From positions 62,001 to 126,000 of the forward strand of contig NZ_PCPP01000003.1 in the NCBI RefSeq assembly GCF_002979755.1: 64,000 nt of DNA. The letters run 5' to 3'. Shown here piece by piece: positions 16,539 through 25,503 of the stretch. Positions within the stretch are counted from its first letter, which is position 1. Each line of letters begins with the position of its first letter. The notes beneath the pieces were generated by a model. It saw nothing but the letters and a program-made list of their open reading frames with translations. It searched no databases and had not been told where the DNA came from. The position numbers and the translations under genes were made by a program. The DNA comes from Chryseobacterium culicis (lineage in GTDB: Bacteria > Bacteroidota > Bacteroidia > Flavobacteriales > Weeksellaceae).

Positions 16539-17417
16539 TTATTTTTTTATAATGGGTAATGAACCTGCATTTCCATTACTGGAGCTCCAGTTTACATAAT
16601 AAGTTCCTGATAATCCTTTTTGAAGATCTATCGGCAGTTTATTAACCCCTGATTCAATATCTGTCTTATATCCATATAATGTTTTACCTGCAATATCAGT
16701 TACCATTACCGTAATGGTCTCTCTTCCTGAAGCAGTATACTCAAACTCTGAAAATCCGCTGCTTGGGTTGGGATAAAGTTTCGCTTTGTTCTGCCCAGCT
16801 GAAGTTTTACTAAAAGTTGAAGTTATAGGAGTACATGGGTTAGTATCACATATGTAGCAGAGAAATTTAGTACATTGAAGAATATAGGTTGTAGAAGTAG
16901 TACGGGTAAGAGTTACTCCATATCCATAACTGCTATTTGAGCCAATATCATAAAATAATCCACGATCCATCTCAGGGGTCCAGCATCCCGGAATAATGGT
17001 TGTAGCTCCTCCAATTGCCATTGGAATTGGATAATAACGGCTTGTCAGACCCGGATTAGGAAAAGATACTTTAAAAGTACGTATTACAGGTGGGCTTCCT
17101 ATAGTTGTAAAGACATCCGGAAGTAAAAAATTTTGAGTAGTAATCTGACCTTCCGGAAAACCTTTTGTTTCTACTATTGAACCTGTCTTAAACTGTAATG
17201 ATACCGAAGAGGGAACATATCCGGGAGCATTAGGTAATGGAACCGGGGATTGGTCTTCTCTCTTTACACTTACTGTTGTACCTGAGGGGTCAACGGGAAC
17301 AAACTGAGCACTTAAAACTGTACTGCAAAATACAGCCGCTACAAGAAGAAAACCTGCTTTTCTTCCTCTTAAAAATGATTCTGATGATCTAAAGATCGTT
17401 GTTAAAGTTTTTTTCAT
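16539..17417 (-). CDS. T9SS type A sorting domain protein
   Basis: A 292-residue secreted protein with an extended signal peptide (about 1-37, ending VLSAQ) and a C-terminal type A sorting domain from about residue 212: KLYPNPSSGFSEFEY, VMVTDIAGKTLYGY, then a final GTYYVNW strand and Lys-rich end. Such domains direct export across the outer membrane through the Por (type IX) system and are removed on secretion. The middle part has several Cys (CTKFLCYICDTNPC near 182-195) and no recognised domain. It diverges from the propeller kinase gene. A weak hairpin (GCAC/GTGC near 16486) follows the stop. Confidence 0.88.
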   Translation of the reverse strand: MKKTLTTIFRSSESFLRGRKAGFLLVAAVFCSTVLSAQFVPVDPSGTTVSVKREDQSPVPLPNAPGYVPSSVSLQFKTGSIVETKGFPEGQITTQNFLLPDVFTTIGSPPVIRTFKVSFPNPGLTSRYYPIPMAIGGATTIIPGCWTPEMDRGLFYDIGSNSSYGYGVTLTRTTSTTYILQCTKFLCYICDTNPCTPITSTFSKTSAGQNKAKLYPNPSSGFSEFEYTASGRETITVMVTDIAGKTLYGYKTDIESGVNKLPIDLQKGLSGTYYVNWSSSNGNAGSLPIIKK

Positions 17418-17643
17418 AAAGTAATATTTTGGTGATAGCGTTCTTTCTTATCACGGGACGCCGTTACCGATAAACAGGTACAAGTTGTCTCTTTTTTAAG
17501 GAAAAAAAAAGAACCAATGAGTAAGTGAGCAGGATAAAAACACAGGCGAGTATTTTGTTATTTTGAATGCGTAAAAAAGCTGTAAATATGATGTTTGGGG
17601 GCATTTCTCATTCTGGGGAATTTTCTATATTAGCCTGAAAACT

Positions 17644-20523
17644 ATGCATCATTACCGTCTCATATTATTCCTGCTGTTTCATAGCCTGCTGATATACAGT
17701 CAGAAGCCACAGCTCCGGCACTATAGCTTAAGTGACGGATTGCCCAGTAACACAGTATATTCTGTGTATCAGGACAGTAAAGGGTTTATCTGGTTCTGTA
17801 CCAGCTGGGGAATTTCAAGGTTTGACGGGCATCATTTTGAGACCATCACCAGCAATCACGGACTTCCGGATAATGAAACTTTTCAGGCATGGGAAGATGA
17901 ATGGCAGCGATTATGGGTAAGCACCTATAATGGAAGCCCCACCTATATTTATAATGGAAAGGTATATTCTGCACAGAATGACAAGCTATGCCGTCTCATG
18001 GAAAAAAGGAAAATAGGTTTTTATGATATTGCTCCAAGATGGAGCCCATACGCTGATCAGCATAAAAAATACAATATAGGTAAGAACAGCATTTCTAATC
18101 CAAAAGACAGCACAGCACAATCTCCGCACCTGCACTTCTCTGATCAAGGGAATGAGTACTATATCTCTACAAAAAGAATCATAAGGAAAAATCATCCGGG
18201 ATCCACCCTTGTTTATACATTTAAGGAAAAAGCCATAAAACCTTTTTTTTATCTCAATGGCCATTTGTATGCGAAATACTATAATATTCTTTATGATTTG
18301 GTATTTAAAGAAAATATACCTGTTGTCAAAAAAATTGAAATGCCCAGCAATATCCTTGATCTTACAATAGGTAAAAATGGCAAAATATGGATCTGTACCA
18401 CAAGCGGAATTCTGGAATACAATCCTGATGAAGGTACGAATCAAAATCCACGGTATATTGCAATGAAAGGCATTGTAAGCTATAGCAGTTTTATAGATAA
18501 ACAAGGCAATAGCTGGTATCCTACCAATGAGGGTGTTTATATGCAGCCCACCAATAAGACCCTCGTGTATACTACAGCAGACGGGCTTATTGATAATAAT
18601 GTTTTAATAGTAAAATACCTGTCTGGAGGAAAACTTCTGGCAGGATATAACAACAGTGCTGTTATGATAAGAGAAAAAAACAGCTTCAAACCATTATATA
18701 CGCTGGGTGACGGACAATGGAACAGACTCCGGTATATTTTACCTATTAATGATCATATTTTCTTAGCTGGAACAGACAGAGGTTTATATCAATGCAGCCT
18801 AAGCGGAAATCAATACACAAAACTTCTTGAATATTCTCAGAAATCAGCCGCCATCAGAAATAATACCATCCTTCTAAGCCAAACGGAAACCAAACCGAGA
18901 AATCATCTTCTTTATGATCTAAAAGAAGGAAAATTCAGTCAGTTGCCTGAATTGAAGATTTCCATTGCAGCTCCGGCAACAGCCATTGATGCAAAGGGTG
19001 TGTATTGGCTGGGTACAATACAGGGTTTATTTTATTATAATCAATCTTTAAAAAAATTTATTCAGGATCCTTATTTAGGCAAAAACCGTATTACCTCACT
19101 GAATTTTCTGAAAGGCAGGCTTGTCATCAGTACTCATTCTGATGGTATTTTTATACGGGATGGCCAAAAAGTAATAAAGCTGAATACCACAAATGGTCTC
19201 ATCAGTAATATTTGTGAAAAAGCTTATATAGACGAAAAGGAAAGATTATGGATCAATACAGACAAAGGGTTATCCAGGGTTACTTTCGATGACCGTATGC
19301 ACTACTCTATTTATCATTTTTCGGCAGCTGACGGAGTTCCGAGCCACATGATCAATAATATTACCTTTGGAGAAGGAAAAGCTTTTCTCGCTACATCTAA
19401 TGGTATTATTGTGATCAATCAGGATCAGGTCAGCAAAAGCCAGCCTTACAAAGTGTATTTCCTTAAAGCATCGTTTAAAGACAGCATTGTGTACTATCCC
19501 CAAAAGATCAGCCTGAAATACAACCAGAATAATGCTCAGATCTCTTACACCGCCATTTCTTATCTGGATGAAAAAGACATTAAGTATAAATATCTTTTGT
19601 CCGGAGCAGAAAATGATACCGTAATTACAGAAGAAAGTACATTAAATCTGGGTGCTTTAAAACCTGGAAACTATCAGCTCAACGTCTGGGCTTCCGGAAA
19701 AAACAATAGCTGGAATAAAACACCTGCCGTACTGGCTATTGCTGTAAAACCACCATTTTGGGAAGAGCTTTGGTTTATGGGCGGAATATTCCTGCTGCTG
19801 CTGATTTTAATTATTGTGATATACAGGCACCGCATCAATATTATCCGCAAAAAGGAAGCTGAAAAAACCGAAAGAAAAAAGATGATTGCTGAACTGGAAA
19901 TGCAGGCGCTCCGTGCTCAGATCAACCCACATTTTATCTTCAATGTGTTGAATGCTATTCAGAATTATTATGGTAAAGAGGATGAGTTGAATGCCAATTA
20001 TTATATGGCAGCCTTTTCAGATCTGATCCGCAAAACCCTTACTCACTCCAAAGAACACTGGAACACCATTGAGAAAGAAATGGCTATGCTGAAAACGTAT
20101 ATCGAACTGGAACAGATGCGTTTTAAGAATCATTTCACGTATGAAATATCTGTGGATGCAGGATTGGAACAGTTAAAAATTCCGACTATGCTCCTTCAAA
20201 CCTATACTGAAAATTCCATCAGCCATGGGTTGAGACATTTAAAAACAGGAGGAATTCTGCAAATTTCCTGCAGCAGAAGTGAAGATTCTATCATATGCAT
20301 TGTAGAAGACAACGGTGTGGGGTTTGAAAAAGCCCGTGAATTTGACAGCAGACCGGACGATTATAAATCCATGGGACTGAAAATTACTGCCGGCAGAATT
20401 TCCGCAATTAACGAACTATATGGAACATCCATTTCTACAGAAATCACGGATAAAAAGAGTATAAATCCGGATGTTCAGGGAACTATTGTAAAAATAACCA
20501 TTAAAAACACTCCATTTCTATGA
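17644..20523 (+). CDS. Propeller sensor histidine kinase (LytS/His_kinase type)
   Basis: A 959-residue membrane sensor. A signal peptide (1-19) is followed by a large periplasmic beta-propeller made of regulator-propeller repeats (HYSLSDGLPSNTVYSVYQDSKG..., ending near 600), a Y_Y_Y-type immunoglobulin-like domain up to about 703, one membrane helix (about 709-728), a His_kinase domain with INPHFIFN (phosphoacceptor His 763) and a C-terminal ATPase domain with N-box ENSISHGL and G-box EDNGVGFE. It overlaps the LytTR regulator gene by 4 bases (ATGA), so the two form one system. The signal is unknown; propellers often sense saccharides or cell-surface ligands. Confidence 0.93.
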   Translation: MHHYRLILFLLFHSLLIYSQKPQLRHYSLSDGLPSNTVYSVYQDSKGFIWFCTSWGISRFDGHHFETITSNHGLPDNETFQAWEDEWQRLWVSTYNGSPTYIYNGKVYSAQNDKLCRLMEKRKIGFYDIAPRWSPYADQHKKYNIGKNSISNPKDSTAQSPHLHFSDQGNEYYISTKRIIRKNHPGSTLVYTFKEKAIKPFFYLNGHLYAKYYNILYDLVFKENIPVVKKIEMPSNILDLTIGKNGKIWICTTSGILEYNPDEGTNQNPRYIAMKGIVSYSSFIDKQGNSWYPTNEGVYMQPTNKTLVYTTADGLIDNNVLIVKYLSGGKLLAGYNNSAVMIREKNSFKPLYTLGDGQWNRLRYILPINDHIFLAGTDRGLYQCSLSGNQYTKLLEYSQKSAAIRNNTILLSQTETKPRNHLLYDLKEGKFSQLPELKISIAAPATAIDAKGVYWLGTIQGLFYYNQSLKKFIQDPYLGKNRITSLNFLKGRLVISTHSDGIFIRDGQKVIKLNTTNGLISNICEKAYIDEKERLWINTDKGLSRVTFDDRMHYSIYHFSAADGVPSHMINNITFGEGKAFLATSNGIIVINQDQVSKSQPYKVYFLKASFKDSIVYYPQKISLKYNQNNAQISYTAISYLDEKDIKYKYLLSGAENDTVITEESTLNLGALKPGNYQLNVWASGKNNSWNKTPAVLAIAVKPPFWEELWFMGGIFLLLLILIIVIYRHRINIIRKKEAEKTERKKMIAELEMQALRAQINPHFIFNVLNAIQNYYGKEDELNANYYMAAFSDLIRKTLTHSKEHWNTIEKEMAMLKTYIELEQMRFKNHFTYEISVDAGLEQLKIPTMLLQTYTENSISHGLRHLKTGGILQISCSRSEDSIICIVEDNGVGFEKAREFDSRPDDYKSMGLKITAGRISAINELYGTSISTEITDKKSINPDVQGTIVKITIKNTPFL

Positions 20524-21275
20524 GCAGAATAAAGTCTATCGTTGTAGATGATGAACAGGAATCACGCGAAACTCTTCTTCGTTTTCTATCTAAATATTGT
20601 CCGGACGTTGAACTCATCGGGGAAGCCGGTTCAGTGAACGAAGCAGTGGAAGTTATCAGGGAAATGTCTCCGGAACTGGTTTTTCTGGATGTCAATATGC
20701 CTGTTGAAAACGGATTTAAGTTATTTGAAAAGATATCAGACCGTAATTTTTACACTGTATTTGTGACCGCTTATGATCAGTATGCTGTGCAGGCCTTTAA
20801 ACATCATGCAGTAGATTATCTGTTGAAACCTATTGTGATCCACGAGCTGATCATTACCGTAAACAGGGTTGCCAGACTTTTGGAAGATAAAAATAAAATC
20901 CAACAGTTATCTGCTTTGCTTCATCATATTAAAAGTCCTGTAGAACAGAGCAAAATTGCGCTGCCAACCCTGGAAGGTCTTGTATATGTTCACACCATTG
21001 ATATTGTACGTCTTCAGGCTGATGACAATTATACTTCTATTTTCTTCAAAGGAGGAAAGAAAATGATGATCTCCCATACATTAGCCTATTTTGAAGAAGC
21101 ATTGAAAGAGCAAGGCTTTGTCCGTATTCATCATCAGCACCTCATCAATCTTCAGCATGTTGAAAAATACATCAGAGGACGCGGCGGCTATATCATTATG
21201 AGCGATGAAACATCTTTACAGGTATCACAGAGGAAAAAAGATGAGTTTCTCCGGATTATTAAGAGAATAAAATAA
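20520..21275 (+). CDS. LytTR-family response regulator
   Basis: A 251-residue regulator: an N-terminal receiver domain with acidic pocket DDE at 9-11, phosphoacceptor D57 in FLDVNMP and the conserved Lys in LLKPI, followed by a C-terminal LytTR DNA-binding domain (about 145-248; IVRLQADDNYTSIFF, FVRIHHQHLINLQHVEKY, QVSQRKKDEF). LytTR proteins bind direct repeats upstream of targets. Translationally coupled to the preceding kinase, its expected partner. A terminator lies 4 bases after the stop, so no further gene belongs to the operon and the targets are elsewhere. Confidence 0.94.
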   Translation: MSRIKSIVVDDEQESRETLLRFLSKYCPDVELIGEAGSVNEAVEVIREMSPELVFLDVNMPVENGFKLFEKISDRNFYTVFVTAYDQYAVQAFKHHAVDYLLKPIVIHELIITVNRVARLLEDKNKIQQLSALLHHIKSPVEQSKIALPTLEGLVYVHTIDIVRLQADDNYTSIFFKGGKKMMISHTLAYFEEALKEQGFVRIHHQHLINLQHVEKYIRGRGGYIIMSDETSLQVSQRKKDEFLRIIKRIK

Positions 21276-21278
21276 TAG

Positions 21279-21316
21279 AAAAAGGCAAATTCGCTGATTC
21301 GCCAATTTGCCTTTTT
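21279..21316. terminator. Bidirectional terminator
   Basis: Stem AAAAAGGCAAATT/AATTTGCCTTTTT with a 12-base loop, between the LytTR gene (plus) and the cupin gene (minus). Confidence 0.9.
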
Positions 21317-21338
21317 ATGTTTTGATTTTATTTATTCC

Positions 21339-21698
21339 TTATTCTTCTCTGTTTACCAACTCCATAGAGAAAGCAGGCAGGCAGATCGCAAGGTATTCAC
21401 ATGGTTCTGAAAATGGGTTGCTGTAACGGATCCTCGCCCCTTTTTCAATAAGAATGCTATGTCCTTTTTCCAAAACAACAATTTCGCCATCAATTTCAAA
21501 TTGCTTTTTCCCTGAAATGATATAAGTGAATTCATCAAATTCAGGAGTCTGATGAGGCTCACTCCAATCCGGAGGTGCTACCATATGAGCGATGGAAACA
21601 TTAGAATTTCCGGTAGAATTTCCCCAATGTTCTTCGATCAGCTTTCCGTCTGTAGTGGGAACTACAAATGGAGATTGTTGGATTTTATATTTTTTCAT
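21339..21698 (-). CDS. Cupin domain protein
   Basis: A 119-residue single-domain cupin. The two metal-binding motifs can be traced: motif 1 around PEFDEFTYIISGKKQFEIDGE and motif 2 around EKGHSILIEKGARIRYSNP, though the usual His pair of motif 1 is reduced. It may bind a small molecule or metal; the function is not predictable. Its start overlaps the stop of the GNAT gene (ATGA), so both are translated from one message with the upstream DUF2911 gene. Confidence 0.85.
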   Translation of the reverse strand: MKKYKIQQSPFVVPTTDGKLIEEHWGNSTGNSNVSIAHMVAPPDWSEPHQTPEFDEFTYIISGKKQFEIDGEIVVLEKGHSILIEKGARIRYSNPFSEPCEYLAICLPAFSMELVNREE

Positions 21699-22222
21699 GC
21701 CCAGTCATCTTTTTTAATTTCATAAACAAAATTGGTTCTTGAAGGCTCTGCGAAATACGCTACTTCCTCTTCAGCAATCTTTTGTCCTCCAAGCCTTTCC
21801 AAAGCAGTCTGTGAACGGAAATTTTCTTTTCCAATATGGAAATGAACTTTGTCTACAAACTGAAAAATATAATCCAGCATCAGCTTCTTAACCTGAGGAT
21901 TGATCCCTTTTCCCCAGGAGTTTGTTCCATAGAAAGTATATCCGATGAAAATATGATTATCCTCTTCATCAAAGTTATAATAACGGCTGCTTCCCAATAC
22001 ATTTCCGGTAGCTTTCTCCATAATTTTGAAAGCTCCTCTACTCTCCATAGCTCCTGTAAAAAAGTTTTCAAAAACTTCTCTCTTATAACGATCTTTGTTC
22101 GGATGTTGTTCCCAAACTTTAGGATCGGAAGCTACTTCATATAAAGATTCAAAATCCCCTTGCTGTAAGGGGATTAATTGAAATTCTTCATTCTCTAAAA
22201 CAGGCTGAACAGAAAAATTCAT
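21695..22222 (-). CDS. GNAT N-acetyltransferase (RimJ/RimL type)
   Basis: A 175-residue acetyltransferase. The N-terminal part (FQLIPLQQGDFESLYEVASDP) and the acetyl-CoA-binding region are of the RimJ/RimL type; the Q/R-x-x-G-x-G/A loop is replaced by SWGKGINPQVKKLMLDYIF (residues 98-116), a common variant, followed by FHIGKENFRSQTALERLGG. Typical substrates are ribosomal protein or small-molecule amines, but none can be assigned. It overlaps the cupin gene by 4 bases and lies 3 bases after the DUF2911 gene, giving a three-gene operon. Confidence 0.88.
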   Translation of the reverse strand: MNFSVQPVLENEEFQLIPLQQGDFESLYEVASDPKVWEQHPNKDRYKREVFENFFTGAMESRGAFKIMEKATGNVLGSSRYYNFDEEDNHIFIGYTFYGTNSWGKGINPQVKKLMLDYIFQFVDKVHFHIGKENFRSQTALERLGGQKIAEEEVAYFAEPSRTNFVYEIKKDDWA

Positions 22223-22225
22223 TGT

Positions 22226-22828
22226 TTAACTCTTTTTAGAAGAATCTGATTCTATTTTCTTGATTTCTTTCAGTTTGTCAGAAATCTTGATTACTGTATC
22301 TAATTTTGACGGCTTCAACGGAACCTCTGCCTGAGCCATATCCCATTTGATAACTAAGTTTCCTGTGTTTTCGTCTGTAGGATTCAGGGTAATTTCAAAC
22401 CACTCCTGTTTGTCTGTCAATTTATTAACGGGTACAGTAACATCTACTACATCCTGTTTAGGATCATAAGTATAAGCTCCCCATTGCTGGAAATCTTTAT
22501 TCAGGATTACTTTCCATTCTTTTTCTGTAGGAACGATGAATAGTCCGTAAGTTCCTGCAGGTACTGTTTTTCCACCGAAGTTAACGGCTTGTCCGAAAGT
22601 AATTTTTGTTGATGAGTTAGCTCCTGCTCTCCAAACCTGGCCATAAGGAACCAATTCTCCAAAAATCTTACGTCCTTTCACTCCCGGTCTTCCATAGTCA
22701 ATAGAGATTTTAGACATTGAAAACTGCTGCTCAACCTTCTGACGTGGACTTGCTGCCGGCACAGAATAATCCTGAGCAAAACTGAATGCTGAAACTGAAA
22801 TGCAAACTGCTATTATTAAATTTTTCAC
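22226..22828 (-). CDS. DUF2911 family periplasmic protein
   Basis: A protein of about 200 residues with the DUF2911 signature: SMSKISIDYGRPGVKGRKIFG, VPYGQVWRAGANSSTKITF and VPAGTYGLFIVPTEKEW. The family is found in Bacteroidetes and has no known function. I prefer the GTG start at 22828, because it places a clean signal peptide (KNLIIAVCISVSAFSFAQ) directly at the N-terminus; an ATG at 22861 would add 11 residues. First gene of an operon with GNAT and cupin genes. Exported to the periplasm by inference from the signal peptide. Confidence 0.85.
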   Translation of the reverse strand: MKNLIIAVCISVSAFSFAQDYSVPAASPRQKVEQQFSMSKISIDYGRPGVKGRKIFGELVPYGQVWRAGANSSTKITFGQAVNFGGKTVPAGTYGLFIVPTEKEWKVILNKDFQQWGAYTYDPKQDVVDVTVPVNKLTDKQEWFEITLNPTDENTGNLVIKWDMAQAEVPLKPSKLDTVIKISDKLKEIKKIESDSSKKS

Positions 22829-22955
22829 GTGTAAATTTTTGCTTAAAATTACAAAAATCAAAACGAAATAGCTTTCACAAACTTCGTTAATTTTTGTTTT
22901 ACCGATATTTTTCTATGAAGATATTTTTAATCAAATTCTTATAAAAAGTAAATGA

Positions 22956-23561
22956 TTAACTATTGAACAATTTATTTTTCTTAATCGTTTCCCCTTTTCT
23001 AAGCAGGATGGCATGATAAACGGAAGGAACATCATTGGTCCATGTTTTCAGCAGTAAAAGAATCGCTATAATTTCTGCTCTAGTAAGGAGTCCAACCCAG
23101 AAACAAAGATTAAATAAAATCACTGACTGACATTGTAAAATAACCTGAATCAGTGTTCCAAAAAGAAATAAAGTCCAGATCTTGGCGCCAATGGAATGTG
23201 TAGCCACTTCCTTTCTGAATTTCAAAAAACTTACCAGATAAATCAGAATTTCAGCACCTGTAAGAATTATGATTTTATAAGCATTGGTTTTGAAAAAATC
23301 AGGGCATTGTATATAAGCAGCAACACCTACTGAGATGAAAAAAATCTGATCAACAGTAGAATCCAGACGTCTGAGTTTTTGCGTTGAAATATTAAGATGT
23401 CTGGCAATAATTCCATCAAAAATATCGGTTAATAATCCTAAAGATAAAAGAACAACAGCGATTGTCTGATAAAACTCTACTTTAATAAGGCTTAAGGAAA
23501 TAATAACAAACCCAATAATAAGCCTTGAGAAAATTAAAATAATCGGAATTTTTGATGTCAT
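22956..23561 (-). CDS. CDP-alcohol phosphatidyltransferase family protein
   Basis: A 201-residue membrane protein with about five to six helices and the CDP-alcohol transferase signature near residues 45-75: DIFDGIIAR-x8-L-RRL-D-STV-D. All four metal-binding Asp residues and the first Gly are kept; the second Gly of the consensus DGx2ARx8Gx3Dx3D is Leu. The family joins a CDP-linked lipid or polyol to an alcohol (phosphatidylglycerophosphate, phosphatidylserine or inositol lipids). Which product is formed cannot be read here. Monocistronic; start supported by a hydrophobic first helix. Confidence 0.8.
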   Translation of the reverse strand: MTSKIPIILIFSRLIIGFVIISLSLIKVEFYQTIAVVLLSLGLLTDIFDGIIARHLNISTQKLRRLDSTVDQIFFISVGVAAYIQCPDFFKTNAYKIIILTGAEILIYLVSFLKFRKEVATHSIGAKIWTLFLFGTLIQVILQCQSVILFNLCFWVGLLTRAEIIAILLLLKTWTNDVPSVYHAILLRKGETIKKNKLFNS

Positions 23562-23623
23562 AAAATGGTAAAATAGGATTCTAATGAATAAAATCTATGC
23601 CATAAATTCTTTTGAGAAGATTA

Positions 23624-24667
23624 CTAAAACAAAATAGCCTTTTCAAGCTCCAATAGCTTTTGTTTTCTCCAGATTCCTCCTCCATATCCGGTTAACTGCC
23701 CATTACTTCCGATCACACGGTGACAGGGAATTAAAATTGAAATTTTATTTAACCCGTTTGCATTAGCCACCGCTCTTACGGACTTAGGGTTCCCAAGGAT
23801 ATCAGCCTGTTCCTGATAACTTCTTGTTGCTCCGTAAGGAATTTCTCTGAGAATATTCCAGACTTCTTTCTGGAAAACCGTTCCTACCAAAGAAAGAGGA
23901 ACCGTAAATTGAGTTCTTTTTCCTTCAAAATATTCTTTGAGTTCTTCTTCCAGCATAGTAAAATGGGGATTTTCCCCCTGGATAATATTCGCTTTACAAT
24001 ATTCTGAGATACTTTTAAGTTCTGTAGGAAGCGCTTTTCTATCTGAAAATTCCAGCAGGCAGATCCCAAATTCATCAGCACAGGCTATCATCGTTCCCAG
24101 CATGGTTTCAATTCTCTTCAGGTCAATCACTTTTTCCATGCTATTCTTTTTAGGAGAAACCCCAAAAATATTTTTAAAACTCTCATTAAAACCACTCAGA
24201 CTTTCATATCCTGTATCAAATGCAACTTCTGTAACTGATTCTCCCTGCTGAAGTTTTTTAAAAGCAGTATTGAGTTTCGACATCCTCTGAAAGGCATGAA
24301 AAGTTATTCCATGGTGTTTCAGAAACCATCTCCGGATTGTTGCGGGTTCCAGCCCTCTTTTTACGAGATCATAATCTTTAAACTTCAAGGTGGGATCATC
24401 AGCAATTTCTTTCAGTAATTCCTTGATATATGAAGGAGTTGCATTGAGGTTTTCCAAAGGTCTGCATACTTTACACGGGCGATAGCCTTTTAACATCGCA
24501 TCTTTAGTATTGGAAAAAAACTCTACGTTTTCAAATTTAGGTTTCCTTGCCGTACAGGTGGGTCTGCAGAATATCCCTGTAGTCTTTACGCCCATCCAGA
24601 ATATTCCCTCGAATGAAACATCCTTCATATAAGATGCCTCGTACATTATTTTTTCTGTGAGTTCCAT
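23624..24667 (-). CDS. ada: Ada: bifunctional DNA repair methyltransferase and regulator
   Basis: A 347-residue protein with all three Ada parts. Residues 1-75 are the methylphosphotriester domain with the zinc Cys set C34, C38, C65 and C68 (GIFCRPTC, PCKVC). About 85-180 is an AraC-type HTH (SVTEVAFDTGYESLSGFNESF). About 185-347 is the O6-alkylguanine transferase with active site IPCHRV. It repairs methylated DNA and, when methylated, activates its own regulon. The transferase part is very similar to the separate Ogt protein encoded downstream on the same strand (24932-25441). It overlaps a small upstream ORF by 22 bases. Confidence 0.94.
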   Translation of the reverse strand: MELTEKIMYEASYMKDVSFEGIFWMGVKTTGIFCRPTCTARKPKFENVEFFSNTKDAMLKGYRPCKVCRPLENLNATPSYIKELLKEIADDPTLKFKDYDLVKRGLEPATIRRWFLKHHGITFHAFQRMSKLNTAFKKLQQGESVTEVAFDTGYESLSGFNESFKNIFGVSPKKNSMEKVIDLKRIETMLGTMIACADEFGICLLEFSDRKALPTELKSISEYCKANIIQGENPHFTMLEEELKEYFEGKRTQFTVPLSLVGTVFQKEVWNILREIPYGATRSYQEQADILGNPKSVRAVANANGLNKISILIPCHRVIGSNGQLTGYGGGIWRKQKLLELEKAILF

Positions 24668-24864
24668 GATTCAATAAAAAGGGGTGAAAATCTTCCTGCT
24701 GTTGTCATCGTCTTACTTGTTTTTTCAAGCTCTCTGTACATAAAACAGTCTGGCTTTTCATGTACTTTTGCACTTTCTCCATTCCCAAAGAGTAATGGTT
24801 CTTTATCATGAGGTAATTGCTTAAAACCAATCATATTTTTTTTATTCAAAAGTAGAAAGATCAT
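24646..24864 (-). CDS. Small unrecognised ORF upstream of ada
   Basis: A 72-codon ORF on the same strand as ogt and ada, overlapping the ada start by 22 bases, which suggests translational coupling. The product (or the 62-residue version from the in-frame ATG at 24834, MIGFKQLPHDKEPLLFGNGE) is polar, with no signal peptide and no domain I recognise. It may be a real small protein of the alkylation-repair operon, a decayed fragment of another gene, or a chance ORF. Confidence 0.35.
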   Translation of the reverse strand: MIFLLLNKKNMIGFKQLPHDKEPLLFGNGESAKVHEKPDCFMYRELEKTSKTMTTAGRFSPLFIESWNSQKK

Positions 24865-24931
24865 TGCGCTCTATACAACCGAAAAATGAACAACTATTTT
24901 TTAAATTATCATGTAAAACTGAAGTTCGGGG

Positions 24932-25441
24932 TTAAAATAAAATTGCTTTTTCAAGTTCCAGCAGCTTTTGCTTTCTCCAAATACCACCGGCATAACCTAC
25001 CAATTCACCATTAGAACCTATTACACGATGACAGGGAATTAAAATGGCGATTTTATTGATTCCGTTGGCTGTTCCTACGGCACGTATCGCCTTCGGATTT
25101 CCTAATATTTCTGATTGCTGCTTATACGTTCTTATTTCTCCCATGGGAATTTCACGGAGCAACTGCCATACTTTTTCCTGAAACTCAGTTCCTGTGGTCA
25201 ATAAAGGTGTTTCAAAATGGCTTCTTTTTCCTTCAAAATATTCTTCCAGTTCTTTTTCCAGCTGTGTGAAATGCAGATGTTCTTTCTCTACAATCTCAGC
25301 TTTCAGAACCTTTGCCAAAGCCTTCAGTTGTTTATCAATATTCTTCCGGTCTGTGAATTCAAGCAGACATATTCCCTGATCTACAGCACAGGCAATCATT
25401 TCTCCCAGTGGAGTTGATATGTTTTTTTGGTGTATTTCCAT
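24932..25441 (-). CDS. ogt: Methylated-DNA-protein-cysteine methyltransferase
   Basis: A 169-residue O6-alkylguanine-DNA alkyltransferase: helix-turn-helix segment and active site ILIPCHRVIGSNGELVGYAG, with Cys as suicide acceptor. Residues align along the whole length with the C-terminal domain of the adjacent Ada, and the last 20 residues are nearly identical, so the two arose by local duplication. It precedes the small ORF and ada on the same strand, forming a repair cluster. A terminator of the preceding lipoprotein gene lies only about 16 bases before this ATG, so the ogt promoter must be inside or downstream of that hairpin. Confidence 0.93.
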   Translation of the reverse strand: MEIHQKNISTPLGEMIACAVDQGICLLEFTDRKNIDKQLKALAKVLKAEIVEKEHLHFTQLEKELEEYFEGKRSHFETPLLTTGTEFQEKVWQLLREIPMGEIRTYKQQSEILGNPKAIRAVGTANGINKIAILIPCHRVIGSNGELVGYAGGIWRKQKLLELEKAILF

Positions 25442-25456
25442 TTCATGACAATAAAA

Positions 25457-25483
25457 AACCTCATAAGCTTTCTTACGAGGTTT
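25457..25483 (-). terminator. Terminator between lipoprotein and ogt genes
   Basis: Minus-strand hairpin AACCTCGTAAG/CTTATGAGGTT followed by a T run, 20 bases after the lipoprotein stop and 16 bases before the ogt start codon. Confidence 0.8.
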
Positions 25484-25503
25484 AAATTTATATAAAAAAT
25501 AAT

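Noticed and set aside
17986-18504. 172-codon ORF opposite the propeller kinase
   Set aside because: Antisense shadow inside the propeller repeats; cysteine- and aromatic-rich composition typical of chance frames.
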